A stretch of 64,000 bases of DNA from Nemertoderma westbladi. Its lineage: Eukaryota; Xenacoelomorpha; Nemertodermatida; Nemertodermatidae. The translations under genes were made by a program, and so were the position numbers. Positions 14,896-24,970 of this stretch are shown piece by piece. The stretch covers positions 1 to 64,000 of the forward strand of contig JAUCBJ010003673.1 of assembly GCA_032718475.1 (NCBI GenBank), in the 5' to 3' direction. The notes under the pieces were generated by a model. The model searched no databases and was not told where the DNA came from. It saw only the letters and a list, made by a program, of their open reading frames with translations. The stretch's first letter is position 1. The number at the start of each line of letters is the position of its first letter.

Positions 14896-17800
14896 TTAAT
14901 TTGAATGAATGTTATTTTCGAACTGCAACCACCAAGTTTTTAACTGTGTTTTTCGAGATGATCTTATAGTAATATGGTCGGTTCCTCCCTGACTTCCAGT
15001 CACTACAAACACATTGTTTGGTACGGCGCGATTGATGCTTCCAATGAGACTAAACGGTTGGTCTTCTATGGAAGAGTCGAGACAGTCCACAGGCTGAGGA
15101 GACAAGGTCTCCAACGTGTTTACTGTTGGTGATTTACCTTTCTTTATTTTGGCCTTTTGTTTTAGAGCTTGAAAGCCCCCAGAAAGAGTCCATTTCCTTT
15201 TGTTTTGTGATTTTCCCGTGGGGGTCTCGCTATCTGTAGAAACGGTGAAGACGGGTGACTGAGGTTGGTTCCTATCATCTAGTGTTTCAATCGCTTTAGA
15301 GTTTGTTACTAAATCGTACGCAAATTCGGGACCTTCTTCACGCCCGTGGTCCTCCTCTTCTGGCCTCAGATCGGGGGCCTGGCATGCTGATGTAGAAATA
15401 TTAACCGATTGTATAAAATTAATCGGTCCACTGTGATCGAACGTAGCCATGATCACTAATCTCTCAAATATTGGTATCCCCCCTTGGTTGGGCAGGTGCA
15501 TTCTAACAAGAACCCCTTTATTGGTTCCCAACCAGACATCAGAAAGAATCCTCCTACACGCTGACACATATATGTCGCTGTTGGATCCAATCTTTCCAAG
15601 TTTCTTCCCTTTACTCGATTCAACTTTTAACGCCGCCTGGACTTGATCAACAATACTCATCTCATGAATAAAAACTTTGGATTCTCTGTGATAGAAGCAG
15701 ATCATTGGACTTTTGTGATACGTTATGAGGAACACAGAACCGCAAATGGCAATGTTAGTAACTGAATGGTTCTTCTTCGTTGTCACTTCGCAGTGGGCCG
15801 TCAATGCCATGGTCTTTAGGTTGTAAACGAATAATTGGTGTCCGCATGGTACCCATATCTCTCCTGAAGCTTCTTCAGCACACGTGACAGCGGTGTTCCC
15901 CAGCACTCGTGGTCTTGGGTCAGGGTCTGTAAATGCCCATGCACTGCCAGTATGTCGCTCATATGTAAGTAACGACCCGTCTGCAAACCCAACCAATAAC
16001 CTATCACAAACATAACGCAAAAGCGTTATAGTCTTTCCAAAATTAAACTGATGCAGCATCTTTTCTGACGGTATATCAAACACCAATATTTTTCCACAAA
16101 CTGTGCCTATCAATACTACTGTATCAAAATGCGATGAAGCATATTCAATGCAATGCGGCTGCATTCTATCTGAGATTTTAAATGTTTTCCGCTTGGTGTT
16201 GGGTGAAGAGTTAAATGATAATACACATATACAATAATTATGTTTTCCTTTATGGCAAACAGTCCATAGATCCGATAAAGGTCCGATTGCGTTCACAATA
16301 TTAGGAAATGTGTCCACGGAGTCGCTTTTAACTGGAATTTTATTTGTTTGTACTTCTACACCACACATTGGCATGCCATCCTTTTCAGAATCCATTGAAA
16401 ACTCGTTGATCAAAATAGCAGAACACAGGAGGGAGGTTGGTATGGAAGAATCAATATCTGTCACACAGATCCAATACGGATTCTGCAAATAAGTATGCTT
16501 CAATTGCGCTTTGCATAATTCCTGGCACCAGTGGAGTTTTTTACGGTTGTTTTCGAATTCGAACAAAGGGAAAAATTGATCAGAATCTGGTGTACCGATT
16601 CTGAGCCTCAATCGTTTCCTTGTCGTTTTAGAAATATCTGAAGTGTAGGATTTCAGTGTGTTTCTGATACTCCTTTGAATTGTATCTACAGGTAAATTCA
16701 AATCACCATAAGACCCTCTAAGTGTCTTGACCTTTGACGATATTTCAAATAAAACATTAAAATCATGAATTAAGTCAACACATTCACTCTCATTTGATGT
16801 AGACAGTGAAGATGTGTTAATCTTAACAAGAGAGATATGTGATATTGGAGAATCCCATTTAACTCTGAAACGTGTTTCTTTTTTGTCTTTGATGGAATCA
16901 TCATCAACTTCTTGCACACACATTACTCTATCATTGAATATAATTAATTCTCTAGGGTTTCCCTGCACCACTTCCCCTTTGTCTCCCATTATCAAGTCAG
17001 TTACACTTGATTTATAACAATATTTGCCTGGAAGATCTTTATATTTATCATTAATCAACGGAGTTGTGAAATGCTGGGCCAAACATTTCACTTCATGCAT
17101 TTGTTTCATGCGGCAGCAACTGGCATTCAACTGTTCTGTAAATATTTCTATAACAGTAAGAGAGCGTTGAATGTTTATGTAGTCAGGGTGACCGTTATCA
17201 GTTTGAGATAGCAGCTCCAACACAAATCTAATGTACTCCTGATATCTATGCAATGGTTTAGCTAAGAATAAGGGCAGTTCTGCGTTTTCTGTTTGAGTGC
17301 GTTTTGTCATTAGGGATCCACACAAAGGTTTTTCAGACAATGATTCTAGACCATTTATTAATACAAAAGCCAACCCCATCTTGGCAATGTAATCTTTGTA
17401 GACATTTAATGGAGTGACATTGGCAAACAATAAATGCAAAGCATCACCTATAGATTGACTAGTATCCCACTGAGAGATATGTGTCTGCAAAGTTGAACGA
17501 AGATATTGGTGCCAGGCAATGATAGGGGTCAATTTATCAACAACTGTTTTTATATCATTTAAATTCAACTTATCAGAAATGTGAATATCAAATTTTTTAA
17601 TTTTTTCTAAGGCTTGGACGTAAACATTCTCATCATTTATAAACCGCCTGACTATTTCTCGACGTTTGGCTTCATTTTGTGATATTTTTACCGGCAATGG
17701 AGGTAATTCCAGAATTACATCCATAATAGACTCCACACTTTCATAAGGGGTTTCTAAAACCGATTCTTGGGTAACAAGACTTCCAAAACTAGACAGCTGG

Positions 17801-18921
17801 GGTTCTATTGGATAATTGTAAATGGGAGCTAACTCATCTCCTTGCCAGCGTGGTGATTCTTTATCTTTACAAACAGCAATTTTATATTTCGCAGAAACAA
17901 TGTCTGATCTCTCTAAGTTCTTTATCAACGATGCCGATAATGTTTTACGAACATCATTAGAGACTCCAGCCTTGCATTGTGCAATAATTTCATTTACTTT
18001 CTTTGCATTTTCAAACGGATCATTAGATATATCACTGTGCTGCGCATTAAGAAGATTGTTTAATCTTGGGGGTTTCATTGGTGGTGTTCCTTTCAAAGCC
18101 TTGCTGACTGGGACTTGACTTCCAACTTCTATTTCTTCATAAAAATCCTCAGTGTTGTCCTGAATTTTATAATTATCTGGTTTTTGAAATTGTCGTGTTG
18201 GTAAAGATGGTAATGGCAGCGATCGCCTAAGTGGATCTTTAGATATAAATGCATTAGCCTGCAGTCCACCTTGGAGTGGTGGTTGGATGCTTAGTTCATC
18301 ATCAGTGTGCACTTCCAGAGTTTGGTAATTCTCGCTAACTGGTCGAGTAGCATCACGGTTTGATCGATCCTCATCACTTTCGATAGAATCGTAATCCTGT
18401 AACATAAAACGTTGGATTTGCTCGTTAGTATTGATTTCTTTTCCAGATTCACTCATTGTTAAACTATTTAATACTGGACAACTTGTTCGATTTAAGGTAG
18501 TAGAGAGTGAATTACTGTCTCCCTCTAGACTAGGAAAATATAAAAATCCCGGCATGTTCTCGTCTTCAATGCTTCTCTGTATGTTTATCGCATCCATGAG
18601 CGCTGCTGTCGGTTGTGAACTTTTGTCTGTATTTGAGTTACAAAAATACACATTGAATTCATTATTGTTTGATGTTAATAATAAGTCATCATTTTGTTTA
18701 TTCGCCATTGAAATCACAACAAAATCATCCATCGTTGAACACAACAAATCAGTTTCTGTCGAGTCAACCTGGTCACTGAAATAAGCATGTTGACTGCTGC
18801 GATTCGTATTACCCACTTCAGGGTCATTAAATACAACAACAAACCCATCCTCTTCTGCAGTTTGCAGCAATCCACGTAGACCATTATAACTTACACCGGC
18901 CTGGTGAAGATCAAAAGCCAT
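14896..18921 (-). CDS. ARHGEF10: ARHGEF10-family Rho guanine nucleotide exchange factor
   Basis: This is an intact 1341-residue ORF, close to the length I recall for vertebrate ARHGEF10 (about 1370). Residues 1-410 are mostly polar and probably disordered, with proline-rich patches near 235-290. A DH (RhoGEF) domain spans about 418-600; it opens with RRFINDENVYVQAL and includes PLFLAKPLHRYQEYIRFVLE. A PH-like region follows to about 850, then a beta-propeller-like region to about 1200 (segments such as VVLIGTVCGKILVFD and LLVGFADGSLL). Family members activate RhoA-type GTPases by GDP/GTP exchange in the cytoplasm. The start is the ATG at 18921, the first Met of the open frame. No intron interrupts it, whereas vertebrate orthologues have many exons. 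ARHGEF10L or ARHGEF17 are the alternatives; DH plus propeller makes the family assignment firm. Confidence 0.88.
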   Translation of the reverse strand: MAFDLHQAGVSYNGLRGLLQTAEEDGFVVVFNDPEVGNTNRSSQHAYFSDQVDSTETDLLCSTMDDFVVISMANKQNDDLLLTSNNNEFNVYFCNSNTDKSSQPTAALMDAINIQRSIEDENMPGFLYFPSLEGDSNSLSTTLNRTSCPVLNSLTMSESGKEINTNEQIQRFMLQDYDSIESDEDRSNRDATRPVSENYQTLEVHTDDELSIQPPLQGGLQANAFISKDPLRRSLPLPSLPTRQFQKPDNYKIQDNTEDFYEEIEVGSQVPVSKALKGTPPMKPPRLNNLLNAQHSDISNDPFENAKKVNEIIAQCKAGVSNDVRKTLSASLIKNLERSDIVSAKYKIAVCKDKESPRWQGDELAPIYNYPIEPQLSSFGSLVTQESVLETPYESVESIMDVILELPPLPVKISQNEAKRREIVRRFINDENVYVQALEKIKKFDIHISDKLNLNDIKTVVDKLTPIIAWHQYLRSTLQTHISQWDTSQSIGDALHLLFANVTPLNVYKDYIAKMGLAFVLINGLESLSEKPLCGSLMTKRTQTENAELPLFLAKPLHRYQEYIRFVLELLSQTDNGHPDYINIQRSLTVIEIFTEQLNASCCRMKQMHEVKCLAQHFTTPLINDKYKDLPGKYCYKSSVTDLIMGDKGEVVQGNPRELIIFNDRVMCVQEVDDDSIKDKKETRFRVKWDSPISHISLVKINTSSLSTSNESECVDLIHDFNVLFEISSKVKTLRGSYGDLNLPVDTIQRSIRNTLKSYTSDISKTTRKRLRLRIGTPDSDQFFPLFEFENNRKKLHWCQELCKAQLKHTYLQNPYWICVTDIDSSIPTSLLCSAILINEFSMDSEKDGMPMCGVEVQTNKIPVKSDSVDTFPNIVNAIGPLSDLWTVCHKGKHNYCICVLSFNSSPNTKRKTFKISDRMQPHCIEYASSHFDTVVLIGTVCGKILVFDIPSEKMLHQFNFGKTITLLRYVCDRLLVGFADGSLLTYERHTGSAWAFTDPDPRPRVLGNTAVTCAEEASGEIWVPCGHQLFVYNLKTMALTAHCEVTTKKNHSVTNIAICGSVFLITYHKSPMICFYHRESKVFIHEMSIVDQVQAALKVESSKGKKLGKIGSNSDIYVSACRRILSDVWLGTNKGVLVRMHLPNQGGIPIFERLVIMATFDHSGPINFIQSVNISTSACQAPDLRPEEEDHGREEGPEFAYDLVTNSKAIETLDDRNQPQSPVFTVSTDSETPTGKSQNKRKWTLSGGFQALKQKAKIKKGKSPTVNTLETLSPQPVDCLDSSIEDQPFSLIGSINRAVPNNVFVVTGSQGGTDHITIRSSRKTQLKTWWLQFENNIHSN

Positions 18922-19284
18922 TTTTCAATTAGTAATAGTAGATCATTTATGTAGACAAATACAGTATATAGATATAACAGTTACCGGTACATACTACTAC
19001 TTCACAATTAAAAATTTATTTATTAATTAAATTAAATACATACCGGTGCATCCTAGAGTGCAATTAATTTTAATTAATTTTTAATTAATTTTAATTAATT
19101 TTAATTAATTAAAAGAGTTGCACTTTTTTCCCTAGGGAAAAAAGTAACCCATAGGATTGCATTGATTTTTACTTTTTTTTCCCCGAGAAAAAAGTAAAAT
19201 AATAATAATAAATATTGGTGGAAAATATGAAAATAGGAAGTAAAAAGGAAAAATATGGAGGTGGAATTTCTTCAATATTATTAT
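18922..19284. other. Upstream region of ARHGEF10-like gene with AT repeats and palindromes
   Basis: It contains ATTAATTTTAATTAATT-type repeats near 19062-19110. A perfect 24-bp palindrome lies at 19122-19145 (half ACTTTTTTCCCT), with a degenerate second copy at 19171-19195. No gene is seen. The promoter presumably lies here, but no specific element can be named. Confidence 0.55.
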
Positions 19285-19354
19285 ATAAATTATAAGTAAT
19301 TAAACAGGACTAAGGATGATCCAACTCTATAGCAAATGGAGCGGAAAAAATGAC

Positions 19355-19425
19355 GCCACCAGCGGGGATCGAACCCGCGTCTCCCGATAAACGTTCGGGT
19401 ATGCTAACAACTACACCACGGAGGC
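19355..19425 (-). tRNA. tRNA-like sequence, copy 1 (possible pseudo-tRNA)
   Basis: The 71-nt sequence folds as a near-complete cloverleaf. The acceptor arms GCCTCCG and TGGTGGC have one mismatch; the anticodon stem is CCCGA/TCGGG and the T stem GCGGG/CCCGC. Box B GGTTCGATCCC is perfect. The 7-nt anticodon loop ACGTTTA would give anticodon GTT (Asn), but position 33 is C instead of the near-universal T. That argues for a tRNA-derived repeat or a degenerate gene. The body most resembles Asp/Glu/Gly-type tRNAs. Confidence 0.4.
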
Positions 19426-19666
19426 TCCTGCATCTTTCCGATTGATTTGCTATAGGTGGTAAGCTACCTTACGGTTGCTATTGAATACAGTCCTCCTTAC
19501 AGATGGATTTAATCTGTATTCTAATACAGTAGCAGTTATGACCTGTACTGCAAACGAATGTTATTGTATATGTGTTTAACATCCATAGATTGTATAAATT
19601 ATAATTAATTAAACAGGACTAAGGATGATCCAACTCTATAGCAAATGGAGCGGAAAAAATGAATTC

Positions 19667-19737
19667 GCCACCAGCGGGGATCGAACCCGCGTCTCCCGAT
19701 AAACGTTCGGGTATGCTAACCGCTACACCACGGAGGC
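19667..19737 (-). tRNA. tRNA-like sequence, copy 2 (possible pseudo-tRNA)
   Basis: Same fold as copy 1, with GTAGCGGTTAGCAT in the D arm in place of GTAGTTGTTAGCAT, which is closer to a normal D arm. The same C33 and GTT loop are present. A third copy at 19979-20012 keeps only the 3' half. Confidence 0.42.
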
Positions 19738-20012
19738 TCCTGCATCTTTCCGATTGATTTGCTATAGGTGGTAAGCTACCTTGCGGTTGCTATTGAATAC
19801 AGTCCTCCTTACGGATGGATTTAATCTGAATTCTAATACAGTAGCAGTTATGACCTGTACTGCAAACGAATGTTATTGTATATGTGTTTAACATCCATAG
19901 ATTGTATAAATTATAAGTAATTAAACAGGACTAAGGATGATCCAACTCTATAGCAAATGGAGCGGAAAAAATGAATTCGCCACCAGCGGGGATCGAACCC
20001 GCGTCTCCCGAT

Positions 20013-22130
20013 ATATTCATTTATTATATAAATGTGTTGAAAGAACATCGACGTAGAAAAGCTTTGCACGTAGTTTGAGAAAAATCCATTCACACACTCA
20101 AAAGTTATGGTAAATTTAGTGTCTGCTCGGCGTACTCCAAAACGGAACTCAATATTCAATATTAGTTTATATTGTTAAGCGGCTCTCTTGTTACGTAATA
20201 AATATTCGAGAACATATAAATGACTTAACATTGAGATTGAGTAAGGCAGCATCAGGAGTTGAAGGGTACAGTAATTTAAATTGTAGTAACTATGGAAGCA
20301 ATAAAGTAAAATAATTATAGTTCAATTTATTTTATAACACTATAACGCTGTACGTTTTATTAAAGAATTAAGCAACAAAAATGTACCAATTTAAGAAAAA
20401 AATTACGTATTATATGGGAAAAAACGTATAACAATTTTGTTTCAATATTCTCTTGACCCTTAACCTCGCTGACGCTCGGTAAATAAAATGCCTCGTAAAT
20501 AATGATTTAAATAATATGAAACTGATTGAATGCATATGCTAACATTTCTAATTCAACCTTCTTCAACGTTGAACTATTTGGAAATAATCACTTCAGCACT
20601 TTACTAAATGACTAATGCAGTGTATTGTACATTAAATTATAAATTATTCAGCCTATATGGAATAGTATTAATTCTAATTGCAAATCCAAACAATTTTATA
20701 TTTGAACCAATGTATGTGGCCAACTGCAAACTGCAGTTGTTGCACAGGCCAACATAATGTACCCCTCTCACTCCCTCAACCAGCTGATATAGTTGTAACA
20801 AGCTATTTATAGTAGCCAATGGAAGTGCAATTCGACGCAAGTAATTCTCCTTCCTTCCTTTATTGGTTGCTAAACATTCAGTAATAATCCTTCTTGCCTT
20901 GCTGCTGGCCTGGCACCTGCCATAATTAAATCAGATAGGTACCTAGTAGGCCTACGGTAACTGAGTAACACTTTTTATTATTTTTGCTCTGTTTATCATT
21001 CAGGTTACAGGCTTAAGACTACAGGACTAACTGACAAGGTTTTCCACACCAGTTTATTTTGACTTTTTGCTGTTTTGCATTTTGAGCAAGTTCTGAAGTT
21101 CAGAAGTTAGCCAGCAGCCAGGCCAGCTGCATAGCATGTATCAGTGTATTGCTGTATTTAGGTATTGCCTGATTGCAGTATTGTGTATTGTTTGACTGTT
21201 GTTTGTCAGCATGTACAGATGTCAGGATGTACAGATGTAGTACTGCAGTACTAGTACTGATCAAGCTCTGACTGTCTGAAGCTGATGTAGCTGTATGACT
21301 CGTACGCCCACTCTACACTCCCACCCGCACCCACTCCTGCACCCGGCTGCCCGGGCGCCACGCCTCACTGCCTCACGCCACGCCACACCCCACCCAGCCT
21401 CAATCAGTCAATTGCTGAATTGAATTTAATGACATATAGGCCTAACAACCAGACAACAATCAGACAATTATCGGTAAAATGGTATGACTGCAAATTTAAA
21501 AAAGAGCCTGCCCAGCCATGTCAGCATGTTGTACAGTCAGACAGTTGTATCACCACTGGGATCCTGACTGTAATACTTACAGGTTTGAGTGCAGGTCTGC
21601 GGCGCGCTCTTGCACAGTCAGAAATGCGGCGCGGCGCGATTTTACGCAAATAGCTGAATAGATCGTGGCGCGACAAATTACAACAAAAAGGGGGCGGTGC
21701 AGCATTGATGTCAGATGTAGCAGTCTGGCAGTAGCACCGCAGCGCTGTACCAGCTGACCACAACCACACAACATCACCACAGCACACAGGCACAGCGCTA
21801 TCCAGCCATAATGGCCTGGCCGTCCATGTGAAGATTACCAGGTTTTCACTTTTTGATCTAGCGGTAATTTGTAATTGTTATGGAAATTATTGAAATTTTT
21901 TAAATTTCTTCTTATTACTGTATTAAGTAGGCCTATTTTATAGCACATATTTCTATCTTATATTGTATCATGTAAATAAACAGATACCGGTACTAATTCA
22001 TTCATTGTTTTGGTTAGATAAAGCCCTTCTGTCTGTCTGTATCGTTAACATTCAAACATTCATTCAGCCCTTCCCTTCCACATCCTTCCACATTGTAAGG
22101 AAAATATATTATTTACAGAAAATGTATATT
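20013..22130. other. Intergenic stretch with a dispersed repeat
   Basis: No gene is supported. About 20365-20485 matches the reverse complement of 50875-51015 over more than 100 bp (shared text includes TATTCTCTTGAC and AACCTCGCTGACGC), so both are copies of one dispersed repeat. 21300-21400 is C-rich low-complexity DNA. Confidence 0.6.
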
Positions 22131-22435
22131 CCACCTTGGTGCTTGGTGTAGTGGTTGCATTTAATTCACATCTACTGTAGGTCGTGGGTTCGATCCTCAC
22201 ATGGGCCAGGGCAGTTTTCGTTTCGGCACGAATGATTTAAAACGGACCAGCCCAGCAGACCAGCCAGGGGCATCTTTCTGCCTTGCATCCTTTAGTGGTA
22301 GCTAAATGAGTACTAGAGTTTCCTCTGGGGAGTAAAGTTCTGGGGGGACCGCACTGGAAATAAGTCGTCAGACTTTGTGCGTAATGTAATCCCTGGCCTA
22401 GCGCAGCGGCCGAAGAAAATTTACTTTACTTTGTT
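22131..22435 (+). repeat. tRNA-derived SINE, family also at 60118-60319
   Basis: The head is tRNA-like, with a box A-like GGTGTAGTGGTTGCA and box B GGGTTCGATCC. A body follows with GGCACGAATG, CTGCCTTGCATCCTTTAG and GTAGCTAAATGAGTACT. The same head and body occur on the minus strand near 60160-60319, so this is a genuine dispersed family. The head of this copy has a 7-bp internal duplication. The part past 22314 is not shared. Confidence 0.75.
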
Positions 22436-22568
22436 AGAAAAAGTTTCGATTTTCAAACAAAATTAAATAATACCTACTGTATTATTTGCAATTTGAATGT
22501 GTAACTCCTTTGACTCTAATATCACCACATTCTCCATTCTGCCATTCAGAAGGGGGGGGGGGGGGGGG

Positions 22569-23667
22569 TTCACCCCCAGTCTTTTTTTCATCATATTTTT
22601 TTTTAATGTGTTTTCCGATGTGAAATTTTATGGTAATTCCGAATCAGAAATCAGTTTTTCGATAAGGTATTTTGTTCTCGAGTTATGGCAACTTTTGTAA
22701 TTTTCACACAAAATTTCAAATTTTTAAATTTTGGTGCAGCACCACATTTGACACCAAAAAAGACCATCAAACACCCATAAATGTGCAAATATTTTGCCAT
22801 TTTCGGGATCAGCGCCTAAATTTAGCCTATAGGTATCAAAACCACAAAAGTAGATTATATTTGAAAAAATTTTCACTTTTGGTGCATGTTTGGTCAGTTG
22901 TTATCAGGATGAGATTTAAATGTCATTTTTCTCGCATTGGCTTTTTTGGGACACTTTCTCTATCTACTTTTTAACTACTCAACGGATTTTCGTTCTGTTT
23001 GCAGAATTATGTAGAGGAATGTTCCCCGCAAAAATTGTATAGACAGAATTTTGAAATTTTGCTTCAAAAAAAAAGTTATAGCATTTTTCGTTTAAAAAGT
23101 ACCGAAAAGTCGAAAAAATCCAAAATTTAGCGATTTTTTACACAAAAAATGCTATAACTTTTTTTTTAAAAAAAATTTCAAAATTCTGTCTATTCAATTT
23201 TTGTGGCGAATATTCCTCTACATAATTCTGCAAACAGAACGAAAATCCGCTGAGTAGTTAAAAAGTAGATAGAGAAAAGGTCCTAAAAAAAGCCAATGCG
23301 AGAAAAATGACATTTAAATTTCATCTTTATTACAACCTGTTGACCAAACATGCACCAAAAGTGAAAATTTTTTCAAATTTTTCAAATATAATCTACTTTT
23401 GTGGTTGTGATAATTTTCAGCGCTGATTCCGAAAATGGCAAAATATTTTCACATTTATGGGTGTTTCATGGTCTTTTTTGGTGTCAAATGTGGTGCTGCA
23501 CCATAATTAATAAATTTCAAATTTTGTGTGACAATTACAAAAGTTGCCATAACTCGAGAACAAAATACCTTATCGAAAAACTGATTTCAGATTCGGAATC
23601 ACCATAAAATTTTACATCGGAAAACACATTAAAAAAAATAAGATGAAAAAAAAAGACTGGGGGTGAA
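22569..23667. repeat. 1.1-kb fold-back palindrome (arms ~525 bp)
   Basis: The left arm begins TTCACCCCCAGTC and the right arm ends GACTGGGGGTGAA. Matching text runs inward on both sides (for example CTCGAGTTATGGCAACTTTTG at 22677 against its complement near 23540) to a short centre around 23095-23140. The arms differ by scattered substitutions and small indels. It contains no coding frame and is bordered on the left by a polyG tract. It is a fold-back type element or an inverted duplication; a transcript would form a long hairpin. Confidence 0.92.
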
Positions 23668-23986
23668 CTGCTCAGTAGCTGCCTAGTTCATCTACACAGC
23701 AGCACAGGCCAGGAATAGAGTACTACATCTAGGCCTACAATCTAAATCCACTTATATTATAAATTCTGAAATTTATTCAAAAATAAATTCGTAATTCTAA
23801 TTATTTTAAAATTTAGTTTATATAAATTGCGCCCCGTACCGTATACAACTTAGAACTTACCATCCACCATCCAGAGCACTCTTGTAGTTACTGGTGGTCA
23901 CTGATTGAAAGCTGAAGTTACATTTTCATTGTATCAAATTGTATTACTCACCTAATCGGATCAATAATAATCGAAATAATTTAGAT

Positions 23987-24970
23987 ATGACTACCGGAGG
24001 GAGCCCATCGCCTTCTATCGCGACAAAAGATTTATCAACAAACTCCGTCGCCACGGAAACAGACTCGCAAACATCCAACGATTACATACAGGATTTGCAA
24101 CAATGGCTAAGTAAATATTACCAATGGAGCACAATGTGGTACCTACCACCCCCACAGCCGTACCCCATGCCGTACGCCGCCGTCATCCCCCCGGGTGCAT
24201 GGGGTGCCCCTCCCTACGCCCAGGCCGCCGCTCCACCACCAGGCCAACCCTACGCCCAGGGTGCGTGGCCAGCGCCCCCTACAACCCCACAGACCCGAGC
24301 TACGCAGCACACGGCCAACCTACCGCTAACACTTACCGGAATAAGTCGAGATTCTTTAGAGTACAAAGTCCCCTCGATATGGAAACGAGTTGGCGCCGAA
24401 GTTATAGATTGTTTGATTTTATTTATACTCAAGTCTACGTTTACTATAATAGTGATGGGATGGTGGTTGGGGTTCGAGGCTGCATCCAGTCAATCCTGGG
24501 CCGACATTTTGGAGAAAGCCTTCAACGTCATCAACGATGACGTCAAAGGGACGGAGGATTTGAGCGATGTTGATGTGAGCGAGTTAGAATTTATAACCTT
24601 TATGGTTCTTGCGTACAGACTGGTTGTCTGCTTCTACGAGGTTTGTTTCCTCGCGCAGGGCATCTGCTACATGGGGGGCGCCACACCGGGCAAGTGGTTG
24701 TTCGGTCTACGTGTCGTCCAGTGTGCCCGAGTTCAGCCCTTGGGCGGGGACAGAGTGGCTGTGTTCGACGGGGCGGATATAGGATTCGCTAACTCTATGA
24801 TTCGTTCGCTCATTAAGAACGTTAGTTTCGCCTTTATGATTCCGATAGCTTTCACCGCTGTTATTAACCCCAACCATCGCGCCACCTACGATATCGCCAG
24901 CCATTCTATAGTTGTTTGTGGCCGCGAATATCGGAAGGACGACGTCCGTAGACTCCGACTGGCAGCGTAA
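23987..24970 (+). CDS. FAM8A1: FAM8A1-like RDD-domain protein (ERAD accessory)
   Basis: FAM8A1 family proteins are multi-pass ER membrane partners of the HRD1 ubiquitin-ligase complex in ER-associated degradation. The ORF here encodes 327 residues from the ATG at 23987. The same frame is open upstream to a TTG at 23939, but there is no earlier ATG. Residues 1-115 are polar, then rich in P, Y and A. The RDD domain starts near residue 129 with VPSIWKRVGAEVID. Membrane segments lie near 137-160, 200-224 and 275-295. The motif GGATPGKWLFGLRVV and the terminal HRATYDIASHSIVV are hallmark RDD positions. Human FAM8A1 is somewhat longer, mainly at the N-terminus. No intron is seen. It is the only plus-strand host gene here. 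Confidence 0.85.
   Translation: MTTGGSPSPSIATKDLSTNSVATETDSQTSNDYIQDLQQWLSKYYQWSTMWYLPPPQPYPMPYAAVIPPGAWGAPPYAQAAAPPPGQPYAQGAWPAPPTTPQTRATQHTANLPLTLTGISRDSLEYKVPSIWKRVGAEVIDCLILFILKSTFTIIVMGWWLGFEAASSQSWADILEKAFNVINDDVKGTEDLSDVDVSELEFITFMVLAYRLVVCFYEVCFLAQGICYMGGATPGKWLFGLRVVQCARVQPLGGDRVAVFDGADIGFANSMIRSLIKNVSFAFMIPIAFTAVINPNHRATYDIASHSIVVCGREYRKDDVRRLRLAA

Larger units (their letters stand above)
19285..20012. repeat. Tandem ~310-bp repeat, two full copies and one partial
   Basis: Units start at 19285, 19594 and 19906 (periods 309 and 312). Each carries a minus-strand tRNA-like sequence. The third copy breaks off inside the tRNA-like part at about 20012. Copies differ at only a few sites, so the duplication is recent. 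Confidence 0.93.

Noticed and set aside
23939-23986. N-terminal extension of FAM8A1 from a TTG codon
   Set aside because: There is no ATG in the extension; the first ATG at 23987 gives a sensible start. An upstream spliced exon remains possible but is not visible.
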